A stretch of DNA of 64,000 nucleotides from Bryobacteraceae bacterium (GTDB lineage Bacteria > Acidobacteriota > Terriglobia > Bryobacterales > Bryobacteraceae), in assembly GCA_019748195.1 (NCBI GenBank), contig JAIEPW010000064.1, forward strand, positions 1 to 64,000. Direction: 5' to 3'. Positions 30,002 to 38,498 of the stretch are shown here, piece by piece. The notes under the pieces were generated by a model. It did no database searches. It was not told where the DNA came from and saw only the letters and a list, made by a program, of their open reading frames with translations. The position numbers and the translations under genes are program-made. Position 1 is the first letter of the stretch, and each line of letters starts with the position of its first letter.

Positions 30002-31324
30002 GTGTCAACGATTTCCATCCACTTCAAAGGCGTCTCAAAGAGTTACCCTCTTTATGAGCGCCCCTCTCATCGCTTGAAAGAGCTGCTAACCCTCAACCGC
30101 CGGCGATACCACCGCGATTTCTGGGCTCTGCGAGACCTGAATGTGGAGATCCACAAGGGAGAGACGTTCTGCGTGGTCGGAGAGAACGGCTCCGGCAAAA
30201 GCACCATGCTCCAGCTTGCCGCCGGCATTCTGCAGCCGACCGCCGGGCAACTGGAAGTCCACGGACGCGTGGCCGCACTTCTGGAACTCGGGTCGGGATT
30301 CAATCCCGAGTTCACCGGCCGGGAAAACGTTTTCCTGAACGGCGCCATCCTGGGACTTTCCACGGAAGAAATGGAGTCGCGCTACGCTGCCATCGCCGAT
30401 TTCGCTGAGATCGGCGACTTCCTCCACCAGCCGGTGAAGACGTTCTCCAGCGGCATGATCGTACGACTCGCTTTCGCCGTGGCGATTCATGTAGACCCCG
30501 ACATACTGCTGGTGGATGAGGCGCTGGCGGTGGGGGATCACTACTTCCGGCAGCGCTGCATGCGCAAGGTTCACGAGCTTCGAAACCGAGGAGTAACGAT
30601 CCTGTTCGTTTCCCATTCCACCGCGGATGTCAAGGCCCTGGGCGATCGGGCGCTTTGGCTGGACCACGGAGAAACGCGGGAGCTGGGCGCAACGGAGCGA
30701 GTAGTCACTAAGTATCTGGCGGCGATGCATCAGAAAGATCAGCGGTATTCTGGCGATGCAAAACGAACGGTCGTTCGACAAGTAACACATAACGCTAACT
30801 ATGAGTTCTGCACCTCGATTCCAAACGTCGATCATCGATTCGGCTCCGGCGCCGGCAGTGTAATTGGAATCGGCCTGTTCGATTCCACCGGGGAACCTCT
30901 CCAGGAATTAAGTCCCAATAGCAGGGCTGTCATTCGAATTAGCGTCAAAGCCCACCAGTTGATCCCTTCCCCGAATATCGGGTTCATGATGCGCAATCAT
31001 CTGGGCGTTGATTTTGCCGGAACCAACTGCACCCGTGAGGGCGTGCTTCTCGATCCCATGGAACCGGGAGAAATCCGTACCGTGGATTTTTATGTCGAAC
31101 TCCCAACACTATATGCGACTTCGTTCTCATTTTCTCCTGCCCTCGCGGACGGCGACCTCGATCAGTACGTAATTTGTGATTGGGTTGAGAACGCGCTCGT
31201 CCTACAGATGCTTCGAGCGGAAGGACCCGTCTACGGTCAGATCCACTTGCCTTGCCGCGTGCTGGTGAACCACCCTCTGGGCGCGGAAGCGCCTGCCGCT
31301 GTCCCTGGAGACAGCCGTGGCTGA
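30002..31324 (+). CDS. Wzt/TagH-like ABC transporter ATPase with C-terminal polysaccharide-binding domain
   Basis: The 440-residue protein energises export of a polysaccharide through an ABC permease. Residues 1-245 form the ATPase: Walker A GENGSGKST, signature FSSGMIVRL, Walker B ILLVDEALAVGD and switch His in FVSHSTADV. Residues about 270-430 match the Wzt C-terminal domain, which reads the end of the glycan. The start is GTG 30002. The permease gene (wzm/tagG) is not adjacent or elsewhere in the window. It overlaps the methyltransferase gene by 8 bp, placing it in a surface-glycan operon. Confidence 0.9.
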   Translation: MSTISIHFKGVSKSYPLYERPSHRLKELLTLNRRRYHRDFWALRDLNVEIHKGETFCVVGENGSGKSTMLQLAAGILQPTAGQLEVHGRVAALLELGSGFNPEFTGRENVFLNGAILGLSTEEMESRYAAIADFAEIGDFLHQPVKTFSSGMIVRLAFAVAIHVDPDILLVDEALAVGDHYFRQRCMRKVHELRNRGVTILFVSHSTADVKALGDRALWLDHGETRELGATERVVTKYLAAMHQKDQRYSGDAKRTVVRQVTHNANYEFCTSIPNVDHRFGSGAGSVIGIGLFDSTGEPLQELSPNSRAVIRISVKAHQLIPSPNIGFMMRNHLGVDFAGTNCTREGVLLDPMEPGEIRTVDFYVELPTLYATSFSFSPALADGDLDQYVICDWVENALVLQMLRAEGPVYGQIHLPCRVLVNHPLGAEAPAAVPGDSRG

Positions 31325-32546
31325 ATTCACGGGCGAGCGGGTAATCCCGGGCGTGGTGGAGCTCGACTTGTGGAACGAGCATGTCTCGCGATACGCGTTC
31401 GCATCGCGCTTTGCGTCCTCGGTGCGCGCGCTGGATCTCGGCTGCGGAACTGGCTACGGTGCCGCGGCTTTGGCGCAGAACGCCCGCCAGGTACATGCCG
31501 TGGACCGTTCCGAGGAAGCGATCGCTTACGCGCGCGAACACTTTCGTCTCCCCAACTTGCACTTTGAGATTTCGCCCGCGGAGAGCGTGCCGCACCCGGA
31601 CGGCGCCTTCGAGTTGATCACCGCGTTCGAACTGATCGAACATCTGGAGGACTGGCGCGCGTTGCTCCGGGAGGCACACCGGCTTCTCGCGTGGAACGGA
31701 TTCTTCCTGGTCTCCACGCCGAACAAGAAGTACTATGCGGAAGCCCGCGGGGACGCAGGTGGCAATCCGTTCCACGCGCACGAATTCGATCACCCGGAGT
31801 TTGTGCGGGAGCTGAGCCTGATTTTTCCCGAGGTCGAAGTCCTGCTGCAAAACCGCGTGGAGTCCTTCGCCTTCCATCGCAACCGCGGTCCGCTTCCCGC
31901 GCTGGCGGAAATCGCCGGAGGAGCCGGGTCGCCGGAGGACGCCCACTTTTTCGTTGCGGTCTGTTCCAAGCAGGCGTGGAAAGGGAAATTCGGCTTCGTT
32001 TACGTGCCTCGGGCGGCTAACCTGCTGCGCGAGCGCGAACAGCACGTGGCGGCGCTCGAGCAGCAACTGCGCGACCTGCAGGAACAGCATAGGCACTTGA
32101 TTCGCGCGCACCAGGACCAGGGACGGGAGCTGGAGGAGCATAACCTTTGGGCCAGACAGACGGAGGAGCTCTGGCGGGAAGCCCAGGCACGCGTGGTGGA
32201 ACTCCAGGACGCCTACACCGCCGAGCAGCAGAAGGCGATCGAAATGGCTGCCGCGTACGACGGCAAGATTCGCGACCTGGAGGCGGATATCCAGGCGAAG
32301 ACGAACTGGGCCCTGGAAACGGAGCGCCGGCTTAGCGGGGAACTGAAAGCGAAATGCGACGAGCTGTTCGAAGCCGTCCAGGTCCTGACCAGGACCGAAA
32401 GCACCCTGGAAGAGCGGACCCGCTGGGCGCGGCAACTCGATGAAGAACTCCAGCGCGCTCATGCCCTGCTGGGTCAGCTCCGTTCTTCACGGTGGCTCAA
32501 GGTGGGACGCGCCGTGGGTCTCGGGCCGAAGGTGGACGGCGCTTGA
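31317..32546 (+). CDS. Class I SAM methyltransferase with long C-terminal coiled coil
   Basis: The 409-residue protein starts at GTG 31317. Residues about 1-210 are a Methyltransf_11-type domain with SAM motif ALDLGCGTGYGAAAL and post motif ELITAFELIEHLEDW; the opening FTGERVIPG occurs in glycan-cluster methyltransferases. Residues about 230-395 are a nearly continuous coiled coil (REREQHVAALEQQLRDLQEQH onward). This layout suits a methyltransferase that caps a growing polysaccharide and acts as a molecular ruler, as WbdD does in O-antigen chain termination. That analogy is inferred. No kinase domain is seen. Confidence 0.85.
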   Translation: MAEFTGERVIPGVVELDLWNEHVSRYAFASRFASSVRALDLGCGTGYGAAALAQNARQVHAVDRSEEAIAYAREHFRLPNLHFEISPAESVPHPDGAFELITAFELIEHLEDWRALLREAHRLLAWNGFFLVSTPNKKYYAEARGDAGGNPFHAHEFDHPEFVRELSLIFPEVEVLLQNRVESFAFHRNRGPLPALAEIAGGAGSPEDAHFFVAVCSKQAWKGKFGFVYVPRAANLLREREQHVAALEQQLRDLQEQHRHLIRAHQDQGRELEEHNLWARQTEELWREAQARVVELQDAYTAEQQKAIEMAAAYDGKIRDLEADIQAKTNWALETERRLSGELKAKCDELFEAVQVLTRTESTLEERTRWARQLDEELQRAHALLGQLRSSRWLKVGRAVGLGPKVDGA

Positions 32547-34879
32547 GTAAAGTGCGCTCGCTGCTCGGCGCGCTGCTGGCGCTGATCTGCGTACCGGTGA
32601 TCGCGGCGGCAGCCGCGATCGCTCTCGCACTCGCGGATCTAATTCGCGGGTTGATGCCGAATTCCGTCCCGCCGGCAAGCGATACTCCGCGCAATCGATC
32701 GGCTTCCGTCGTCATCCCGAATTGGAACGGCCGCGATCTTCTCGAAAAGTATCTGCCTTCCGTGTTAAAGGCGCTGGAAGGCGATCCCGACAACGAATTG
32801 ATCGTCGTCGACAACGGCTCCTCGGACGGGAGCGCGGACCTGTTGCGTGAGCGCTTCCCCAGGGTCCGCGTTCTAGCGCTGGATCGCAACCTCGGATTCG
32901 GGGGCGGCTCCAATGCCGGCTTTCGCGCGGCGAAAAATGACATCGTCGTGCTACTGAACAACGACATGCGGGTGGCGCCGGATTTCCTGCAACCCCTGCT
33001 GGACGGCTTCACCGATCCCCTGGTGTTCTCCGCCGCCTGTCAAATCTTCTTCAGCGATCCGGCCAAGGTCCGGCAGGAGACGGGGCTGACGCAGGTGTGG
33101 TGGGCCGGAGGCAACCTGCGGGTCCGGCATCGCCAGGACGATGCGATCTCGGGTCTGTATCCCTGCGCCTACGGCGGCGGCGGCTCGTGCGCCTATGACC
33201 GGCGCAAGTTTCTGGAGCTGGGAGGCTTCGACGAACTGCTGGCGCCGTTTTACATGGAAGATACGGACCTGGGGTACCTGGCCTGGAAGCGGGGATGGAA
33301 GGTTCTGTATCAACCGAAGAGTCATGTCTGGCATGAACACCGGGGCACCATCGGAAAGCGTTTCAGTGACGCTTACATTCAGGGAGTCCTGAACAAGAAC
33401 TACATCTTGTTTGCCTGGAAGAACGTGCATGACTGGCGGATGCTGCTCTCGCACTTTCTTAACGGCATCGCGGATTCCGCCCTCAGCGCCGGCGCAGGGC
33501 ACGCGGCGGGCCGTCTCACACTGGCCGGGCACCTGCGGGCGATCCGGCAACTGCCGGCGGCGATCCGGTCCCGGTGGCGGGCTCGTGCGCTGGCGGTGCT
33601 CGGCGATCGCGAGGCCCTGCGGCGCCCGCTGGGAGGCTACTTCCGCGATGTCTTCGAGCGGCTGCAGCCCGAACCGCCCAAGCCCAGCGTGCTCTTCGTT
33701 TCACCGTACCCCATCACGCCGCCGATACACGGGGGCGCGGTGTTCATGAGCCAGACCATCCAGCATCTGGCCGGGATTTGCGATCTGCACCTGATCGTGC
33801 TGCTGGACTATGAGAACGAGCTCGCCGCGCACCAGGAGCTGAAATCGATCTGCGCTTCGGCCGAATTCCTGGTGCGCCTCGAAGCCAGGACAAAGGCGCT
33901 GGGGTCCGTCGAGCCGCACGCCGTTCGCGAGTTTAGGAGCCAGGAGTTGGAGTGGCTGATTCATCGCCAGATTTACACGCGCAAGGTGGACCTGCTGCAG
34001 CTCGAGTACACTGTCCTGGCACAGTACGGCGGGAACTACCGCCAGATCCCATCCATTCTGTTTGAACATGACGTCTACTTCCAGAGCATCGCGCGCCAGC
34101 TTCCCGGTATGAACGGCTTACTCAGGCGCATCCGGGCTCGATACGAATACCTGCGGGCGATTCGCTTCGAACTCACCTGGCTGCCCCGAATGGACCGGGT
34201 CCAGGTGTGCAGCGCGGACAATGGCGCGTACCTGCAGTCATTTCTTCCGCGGCTTGCCGGTAAGATCGACGACGACCTTCGGGCCGGTATCGACACCACC
34301 CGCTATGCCTATCATGAGGCGGAGCGCGAACCCGGCACCATGCTCTTCCTCGGCAGCTTCCGGCATTTGCCGAACCAGGAAGGGCTGCGCTGGCTGTTTG
34401 CCCACGTGCTTCCCATCGTTCACCGGCAAAATCCGAGAGCCCGGCTGCTGCTGGTAGGCTCCGAGCCGCCGCCGAGGCATGCGCTTCCCCATACGGACGC
34501 CCCCGTGGAACTAGTCGGATTCGTGGAAGATGTGCGCGAGCCGCTGGCGAAGTACGCGCTTTTTCTTTGCCCCATCCTTTCGGGATCCGGTGTTCGCGTG
34601 AAGCTTCTGGAGGCCTTCGCCGCGGGAATTCCCGTGGTTTCCACCGGCTTGGGAGCCGAAGGCCTGGCTGCGAAAGACGGTGAGATCTGCGCGCTCGCGG
34701 ACACGCCCGAGGACTTCGCGGCGCGCATTCTGGACCTGCTTGCCGATCCGCCGCGGGCGCGCCTGATGGCGCGGCGCGCGCGCGAATACGTGATCGCGCG
34801 GCGCGACATGGGGCGCATGACCGCGCGCCTGCTCGAAAGCTACCGTACGGAAATCCGCCGGAAGCGCATGACACAATAG
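32543..34879 (+). CDS. Two-domain glycosyltransferase (GT2 plus GT4-like) with N-terminal membrane segment
   Basis: The start is probably TTG 32543, overlapping the previous TGA as TTGA, giving about 778 residues; an ATG at 32492 lies inside the preceding gene. A hydrophobic helix (LLGALLALICVPVIAAAAAIALALAD) leads into a GT2 domain (SVVIPNWNGRDLLEKYLPS, VVDNGSSDGS, YMEDTDLGYLAWKRGWKVLY). A second transferase domain of the GT4 fold begins near residue 390 (VLFVSPYPITPPIHGGAVF) and ends with GSGVRVKLLEAFAAGIPVVST. One chain thus carries two sugar-transfer activities, probably two successive steps at the membrane in the glycan made by this cluster. Confidence 0.87.
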   Translation: MSKVRSLLGALLALICVPVIAAAAAIALALADLIRGLMPNSVPPASDTPRNRSASVVIPNWNGRDLLEKYLPSVLKALEGDPDNELIVVDNGSSDGSADLLRERFPRVRVLALDRNLGFGGGSNAGFRAAKNDIVVLLNNDMRVAPDFLQPLLDGFTDPLVFSAACQIFFSDPAKVRQETGLTQVWWAGGNLRVRHRQDDAISGLYPCAYGGGGSCAYDRRKFLELGGFDELLAPFYMEDTDLGYLAWKRGWKVLYQPKSHVWHEHRGTIGKRFSDAYIQGVLNKNYILFAWKNVHDWRMLLSHFLNGIADSALSAGAGHAAGRLTLAGHLRAIRQLPAAIRSRWRARALAVLGDREALRRPLGGYFRDVFERLQPEPPKPSVLFVSPYPITPPIHGGAVFMSQTIQHLAGICDLHLIVLLDYENELAAHQELKSICASAEFLVRLEARTKALGSVEPHAVREFRSQELEWLIHRQIYTRKVDLLQLEYTVLAQYGGNYRQIPSILFEHDVYFQSIARQLPGMNGLLRRIRARYEYLRAIRFELTWLPRMDRVQVCSADNGAYLQSFLPRLAGKIDDDLRAGIDTTRYAYHEAEREPGTMLFLGSFRHLPNQEGLRWLFAHVLPIVHRQNPRARLLLVGSEPPPRHALPHTDAPVELVGFVEDVREPLAKYALFLCPILSGSGVRVKLLEAFAAGIPVVSTGLGAEGLAAKDGEICALADTPEDFAARILDLLADPPRARLMARRAREYVIARRDMGRMTARLLESYRTEIRRKRMTQ

Positions 34880-34885
34880 CGGGCG

Positions 34886-36097
34886 ATGGTCCGACTGGTC
34901 AGTCCCTACCGCAATGAGGCGCTCAGCCTGCGGCTGTACGCGCGCTGGCAATCGATCATCATCTTCATCAGCCTGGTGCTGGCGTTCCTGATGTTCGCCT
35001 TCCGCGGAAACTACACGCCCCGCTGGTTGATCACGTTCCTCGTGGTGACCTTCACCCATTCGATCATCATCGGGAACCTGATGTTCTTTACCTTCGGAGC
35101 GTTCCAGCAGAGGATCGCCTCCCTGCCGGACGCAGGGCGCTGGCTTTCGCGACTTGCCTACTCGGCCGTGATGGCGGCTATCGGCGCGATTCCTTCGGTG
35201 GCCGTTCTGCGCTCGGTGGGGATCTCCCGCGAAATCAATTATCAGGGCGATCTGATCAACTCCGTTCTGATCAGTGTGGTTTCTACCGTCACCGTCACCA
35301 TCGTGCTCACCATCTATGTCACCACCAGGCGCACGCTGGAGGCCGAGGTGGCGCGCGAGCGGCATAAACACCAGCAGGCGATAAATGAAGTCGAGAAAGC
35401 GAGGGAGATCCAGGAAGGCCTGCTGCCGCGGGAGATTCCGCGACTTCCCGGCGTGGAGCTCGCCGCCCGCTGGCAGCCGGCTACCGTAGTTGGGGGCGAT
35501 TTTTACGACGTCATCCGCTTCGGCGAGCATCGCGCGGCGCTCTGTGTCGCGGATGTGGTGGGCAAGGGCATCACCGCCGCCCTGCTGATGGCGAATCTGC
35601 AAGCGGCAGTGCGAGCTTTTGCCTCCCCCGGCGCGGAGCCAGCCGAGGTTTGTTCCCGCCTGAATGAAGTGATTCTCGGCAATGTCGCGACCGGCAAGTT
35701 CATCACGCTGTTCTACGCCGTGCTCGACACCCGCCAGGGCACGCTGCATTACTGCAATGCGGGGCACAATCCGCCGTTCCTCATCCGGGGGAACGGGAGC
35801 GTCGAGCTACTGCAGGAGGGGGGCGCCGTGCTGGGCGTTTTCCCGGACTGGAGGTATGAGCAGGGCTCCGCGCGGCTGCAACCGGGCGACCGCGTCCTGA
35901 TTTACTCCGACGGCCTTAGCGAAGCGCGGAACCAATCCAGCGAGGAGTTCGGTGATGAGCGGCTGGCATCTCTGTTGGTGCGGCACCGGTCCCTGCACGC
36001 ACGCGACCTCGATGAACTCGTATTTCAGCATGTCGCCGCGTTCTGCCAAGGCGAGTTTCACGATGACGCGACCATGCTGCTCGTCTCGGTGCGGTGA
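34886..36097 (+). CDS. Membrane PP2C-type phosphatase, SpoIIE/RsbU class
   Basis: The 403-residue protein has four predicted membrane helices in the first 160 residues, a coiled linker (RRTLEAEVARERHKHQQAINEVEKAREIQEGLLP) and a SpoIIE phosphatase domain. Catalytic motifs are VVGGDFYDV, ADVVGKGITAALLMA, YCNAGHNPPFL, YSDGLSEARN and DDATMLL, containing the metal-binding Asp residues. Such enzymes dephosphorylate STAS-domain anti-anti-sigma factors. A STAS/RsbW-like pair is encoded at 60975-61794 and could be its substrate, though this is inference. It begins 6 bp after the glycosyltransferase. Confidence 0.9.
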   Translation: MVRLVSPYRNEALSLRLYARWQSIIIFISLVLAFLMFAFRGNYTPRWLITFLVVTFTHSIIIGNLMFFTFGAFQQRIASLPDAGRWLSRLAYSAVMAAIGAIPSVAVLRSVGISREINYQGDLINSVLISVVSTVTVTIVLTIYVTTRRTLEAEVARERHKHQQAINEVEKAREIQEGLLPREIPRLPGVELAARWQPATVVGGDFYDVIRFGEHRAALCVADVVGKGITAALLMANLQAAVRAFASPGAEPAEVCSRLNEVILGNVATGKFITLFYAVLDTRQGTLHYCNAGHNPPFLIRGNGSVELLQEGGAVLGVFPDWRYEQGSARLQPGDRVLIYSDGLSEARNQSSEEFGDERLASLLVRHRSLHARDLDELVFQHVAAFCQGEFHDDATMLLVSVR

Positions 36098-36099
36098 AT

Positions 36100-36582
36100 C
36101 TATTGGAGGACGTTGCTGAGAATGAGGTCGTGCTTCCCGGGCGGCGCCACGCCATTCATGCGGGCGAGCAGCGCCACCTGGGCCCAGTGCCACATGCTGT
36201 GAGTCAATACCTGCGCGAACGCTTTCCGGGCGGAAACTTGCATTCCCTTCTCGCCCTCGCCCACCCTCACCATGCGGTTCCAGTCCTGCTCGGCATCCGC
36301 CTGCGCCCGCAGCATCGAAAGGGAGGCGCGGCCCATCCGCACGAGACCGTCGCGATCCGCGGGAGGCTGCTTCCACCACTCCGTGATCGGCTTGCCCGCC
36401 AAAAGCTCCGCGAAGTAAAGCTGCACTCCAACGATATGCTGCAGCAGCGACTTCAGATCGGGAATCTGTTCATTCCTCAGCGGGAAAGCCAGAACGGCAT
36501 CGCCGTGTTCAAGGAGCCAGGCCTCCCACTTCGAAAACTCCGCATCCTGGTGCGCCAGCAACTCGGCAAAGGTCAGGTTCAT
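36100..36582 (-). CDS. DinB-family four-helix protein
   Basis: The 160-residue protein matches the DinB/YfiT fold: a first helix MNLTFAELLAHQDAEFSKWEAW, a conserved His in LLQHIVGVQLYFAELL and the paired His in THSMWHWAQVALLARMNG, which form a metal site in this family. Some members are thiol-dependent transferases, others have no known function. Its start overlaps the stop of the HD gene by 4 bp (ATGA), so it is the third gene of a coupled set. Confidence 0.85.
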   Translation of the reverse strand: MNLTFAELLAHQDAEFSKWEAWLLEHGDAVLAFPLRNEQIPDLKSLLQHIVGVQLYFAELLAGKPITEWWKQPPADRDGLVRMGRASLSMLRAQADAEQDWNRMVRVGEGEKGMQVSARKAFAQVLTHSMWHWAQVALLARMNGVAPPGKHDLILSNVLQ

Positions 36583-37163
36583 GCGTGGGCCGCCTGGGAG
36601 GTCAGATTTTCCAGCTCGCTCACCACCCGGTCCAGTTCTTCGATCAGAATGCTGGTTCCAGCCTCCCGGTACGCCTCCACCAATGACCGGTAGTACCAGA
36701 GGGTGCCCTGCTTGCCGCCGTTGAACCGTTCGAAGATCCGATCGCCGATGCTGCGATAATCCACCAGCAGCGCACGGGCATTGTGAAGCTTGTCGCAGGC
36801 GGAAACCAGGCGGATCGAGGGGTGGGCGGTGCGAACGTGAGCGATGTACCGCTCCTTGCGCTCGCGCCAGGGAGGCTTCGGGGTGCCTTCACAATCGGAG
36901 CAGCCGTCCACGATGAAGGCGACCCGGCCTCCGAAGCAGTCCTGGATCTCGGCGCGGGTTGCGGCCCCGCCCTGATCCTCCACCGCATCGTGCAGCAGCG
37001 CGGCGATCGCTTCCTCTTCGTCGGCGCCATGCTCCAGGGCCAGGCTGGCTACCGCGAGAAGGTGCGAGATGTACGGCACCGCGGTTCCCTTGCGAAACTG
37101 GCCGGCGTGCAGACGGGTAGCGAAGACCAAGGCATCTTCCAACTTCTGCCAGCCGGGATGCAT
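36579..37163 (-). CDS. HD-domain phosphohydrolase, SpoT/Mesh1-like
   Basis: The 194-residue protein has an HD domain (FATRLHAGQFRKGTAVPYISHLLAVA, then ALLHDAVEDQGG, then SACDKLHNARALLVDYR) like the hydrolase half of RelA/SpoT and the small Mesh1 hydrolases. It lacks a synthetase domain. I start it at ATG 37163, which shares a base with the stop of the upstream gene; a longer frame to 37346 lies wholly inside that gene. Nucleotide hydrolysis, perhaps of (p)ppGpp, is likely; the exact substrate is unproven. Confidence 0.85.
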   Translation of the reverse strand: MHPGWQKLEDALVFATRLHAGQFRKGTAVPYISHLLAVASLALEHGADEEEAIAALLHDAVEDQGGAATRAEIQDCFGGRVAFIVDGCSDCEGTPKPPWRERKERYIAHVRTAHPSIRLVSACDKLHNARALLVDYRSIGDRIFERFNGGKQGTLWYYRSLVEAYREAGTSILIEELDRVVSELENLTSQAAHA

Positions 37164-37669
37164 CACTTCACCTTGCGGGCTTCCTTCAATTTGTCCGCGA
37201 TCTGGCCGGCGGTCCGAATCAGATCCCCAGGCATGGCGCTCTTGGGCGGAGCAAAGATGCTCCAGATCACGTCGTAGGTCTGGGCGTCCACCAGAAAGAA
37301 GTTGCCGCGGGATCGCGTGAAACCGGCCAGGTTGGGCTTGGTCCACGCTTCCTCATCCTTCTTCTTGTCGGTGTCGGGCGCCCTGCGCCCCATCTCCTCG
37401 GCCCTTTCCTTCAGGAAAGGCGAAATGCGATCGATCAGGTAGGCGTCGGCCTTGTTCGGATCGGTGACCACCTGCACCACGCCCTTGGCGGCGAGCTGGT
37501 TGGCCAGATACTGGTCGAACGCGCTGCCCATCGGGGCCACCAGGACCGTCCGTACTTCCTGGAGCATGCGCGTGGGCATCCGCGGCGCGGGCGCCGGTTT
37601 CGGATCCTGAGCCGGAAGCAAGACGGCGAAAGCCATTGCGGCTACAGCAAACTTCATGCTTCTCATCAT
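37163..37669 (-). CDS. Exported protein of unknown function, first gene of a coupled trio
   Basis: The 168-residue product has a signal peptide (MMRSMKFAVAAMAFAVLLPAQ) and a Pro-rich start to the mature part. The core (VRTVLVAPMGSAFDQYLANQLAAKGVVQVVTDPNKADAYLIDR ... GNFFLVDAQTYDVIWSIF) resembles small periplasmic proteins with a TolB-N/CsgG-like alpha/beta layout, but I do not recognise a named family. The stop overlaps the start of the HD gene. The combination with an HD hydrolase and DinB protein looks like one transcript without an obvious shared role. Confidence 0.75.
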   Translation of the reverse strand: MMRSMKFAVAAMAFAVLLPAQDPKPAPAPRMPTRMLQEVRTVLVAPMGSAFDQYLANQLAAKGVVQVVTDPNKADAYLIDRISPFLKERAEEMGRRAPDTDKKKDEEAWTKPNLAGFTRSRGNFFLVDAQTYDVIWSIFAPPKSAMPGDLIRTAGQIADKLKEARKVK

Positions 37670-37735
37670 AGACGGTTGCGAAAGCCCCGCGCGCGTCGGC
37701 TATGCTGGTGAGTTCGCCCGCGCTCCTCTCCGATC

Positions 37736-38410
37736 ATGTACAAGGACCTGAAGATCACGGTCATCATTCCCTGCCTGAATGAAGAACAGGGAATCGAATT
37801 GGTCCTAAACCGGATGCCGGAGTTCGTGGATGAGGTGATTGTCGTCGACAACAACTCGACAGACCGGACCGCGGATGTCGCCGAGAGCCTCGGAGCCCGA
37901 GTCATTCGCGAGGATGTCCGCGGCTACGGACGGGCGTACAAGCGCGGGTTCGGCTTCGCCACGGGCGACATCATCGTGACGCTGGACGGCGATCACAGCT
38001 ACCCGCCGGACGCCATCTCTTACCTTCTGGAGGCGCTGCTGCACTTGAAGGTTGACTTCCTGAATGCTTCGCGATTCCCGGTTCAGGATTCCGAAGCCAT
38101 GAGTTTTAAGCACAAGTTCGGCAACCTGGTGCTCTCGCTGGCGATGTCGCTGCTGTACTTCAAGTGGGTCCGGGACTCGCAATCGGGGATGTGGGTGTTC
38201 CGCCGCGAGATCCTAAAGCATATGAACCTGGAAAGCGACGGGATGGCGTTTTCCGAGGAGATCAAGATTGAGGCGCTGAAGCATCCAGGGGAGATTCGGT
38301 TTGCCGAGCTGTCCATCCTTTATTCCTCCCGGCTGGGCGAGATTAAGCTGAATCCCTGGCGGGATGGCTTCTACAACCTATGGTTCTTGGTGAAGAAACG
38401 TTTCCGCTGA
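37736..38410 (+). CDS. GT2 glycosyltransferase, dolichyl-phosphate-mannose-synthase-like
   Basis: The 224-residue GT-A enzyme starts KITVIIPCLNEEQGIELVL, has VDNNSTDRTADVAESLGA for nucleotide-sugar binding and the metal-binding DGD in IIVTLDGDHSYPPDAI. The segment DSQSGMWVFRREIL holds a typical acceptor-side motif. No membrane helices follow the catalytic domain. It probably transfers a sugar to a polyprenyl phosphate, feeding the surface-glycan genes nearby. Confidence 0.9.
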   Translation: MYKDLKITVIIPCLNEEQGIELVLNRMPEFVDEVIVVDNNSTDRTADVAESLGARVIREDVRGYGRAYKRGFGFATGDIIVTLDGDHSYPPDAISYLLEALLHLKVDFLNASRFPVQDSEAMSFKHKFGNLVLSLAMSLLYFKWVRDSQSGMWVFRREILKHMNLESDGMAFSEEIKIEALKHPGEIRFAELSILYSSRLGEIKLNPWRDGFYNLWFLVKKRFR

Positions 38411-38498
38411 ACCCATGGGAAGGGCAAATTCGCCACAGTCCGGCGGCGAAGCGGCCTCAAGCAAAGGTCGTTCCTTTGGTTAGCGGCACGATCATGGG

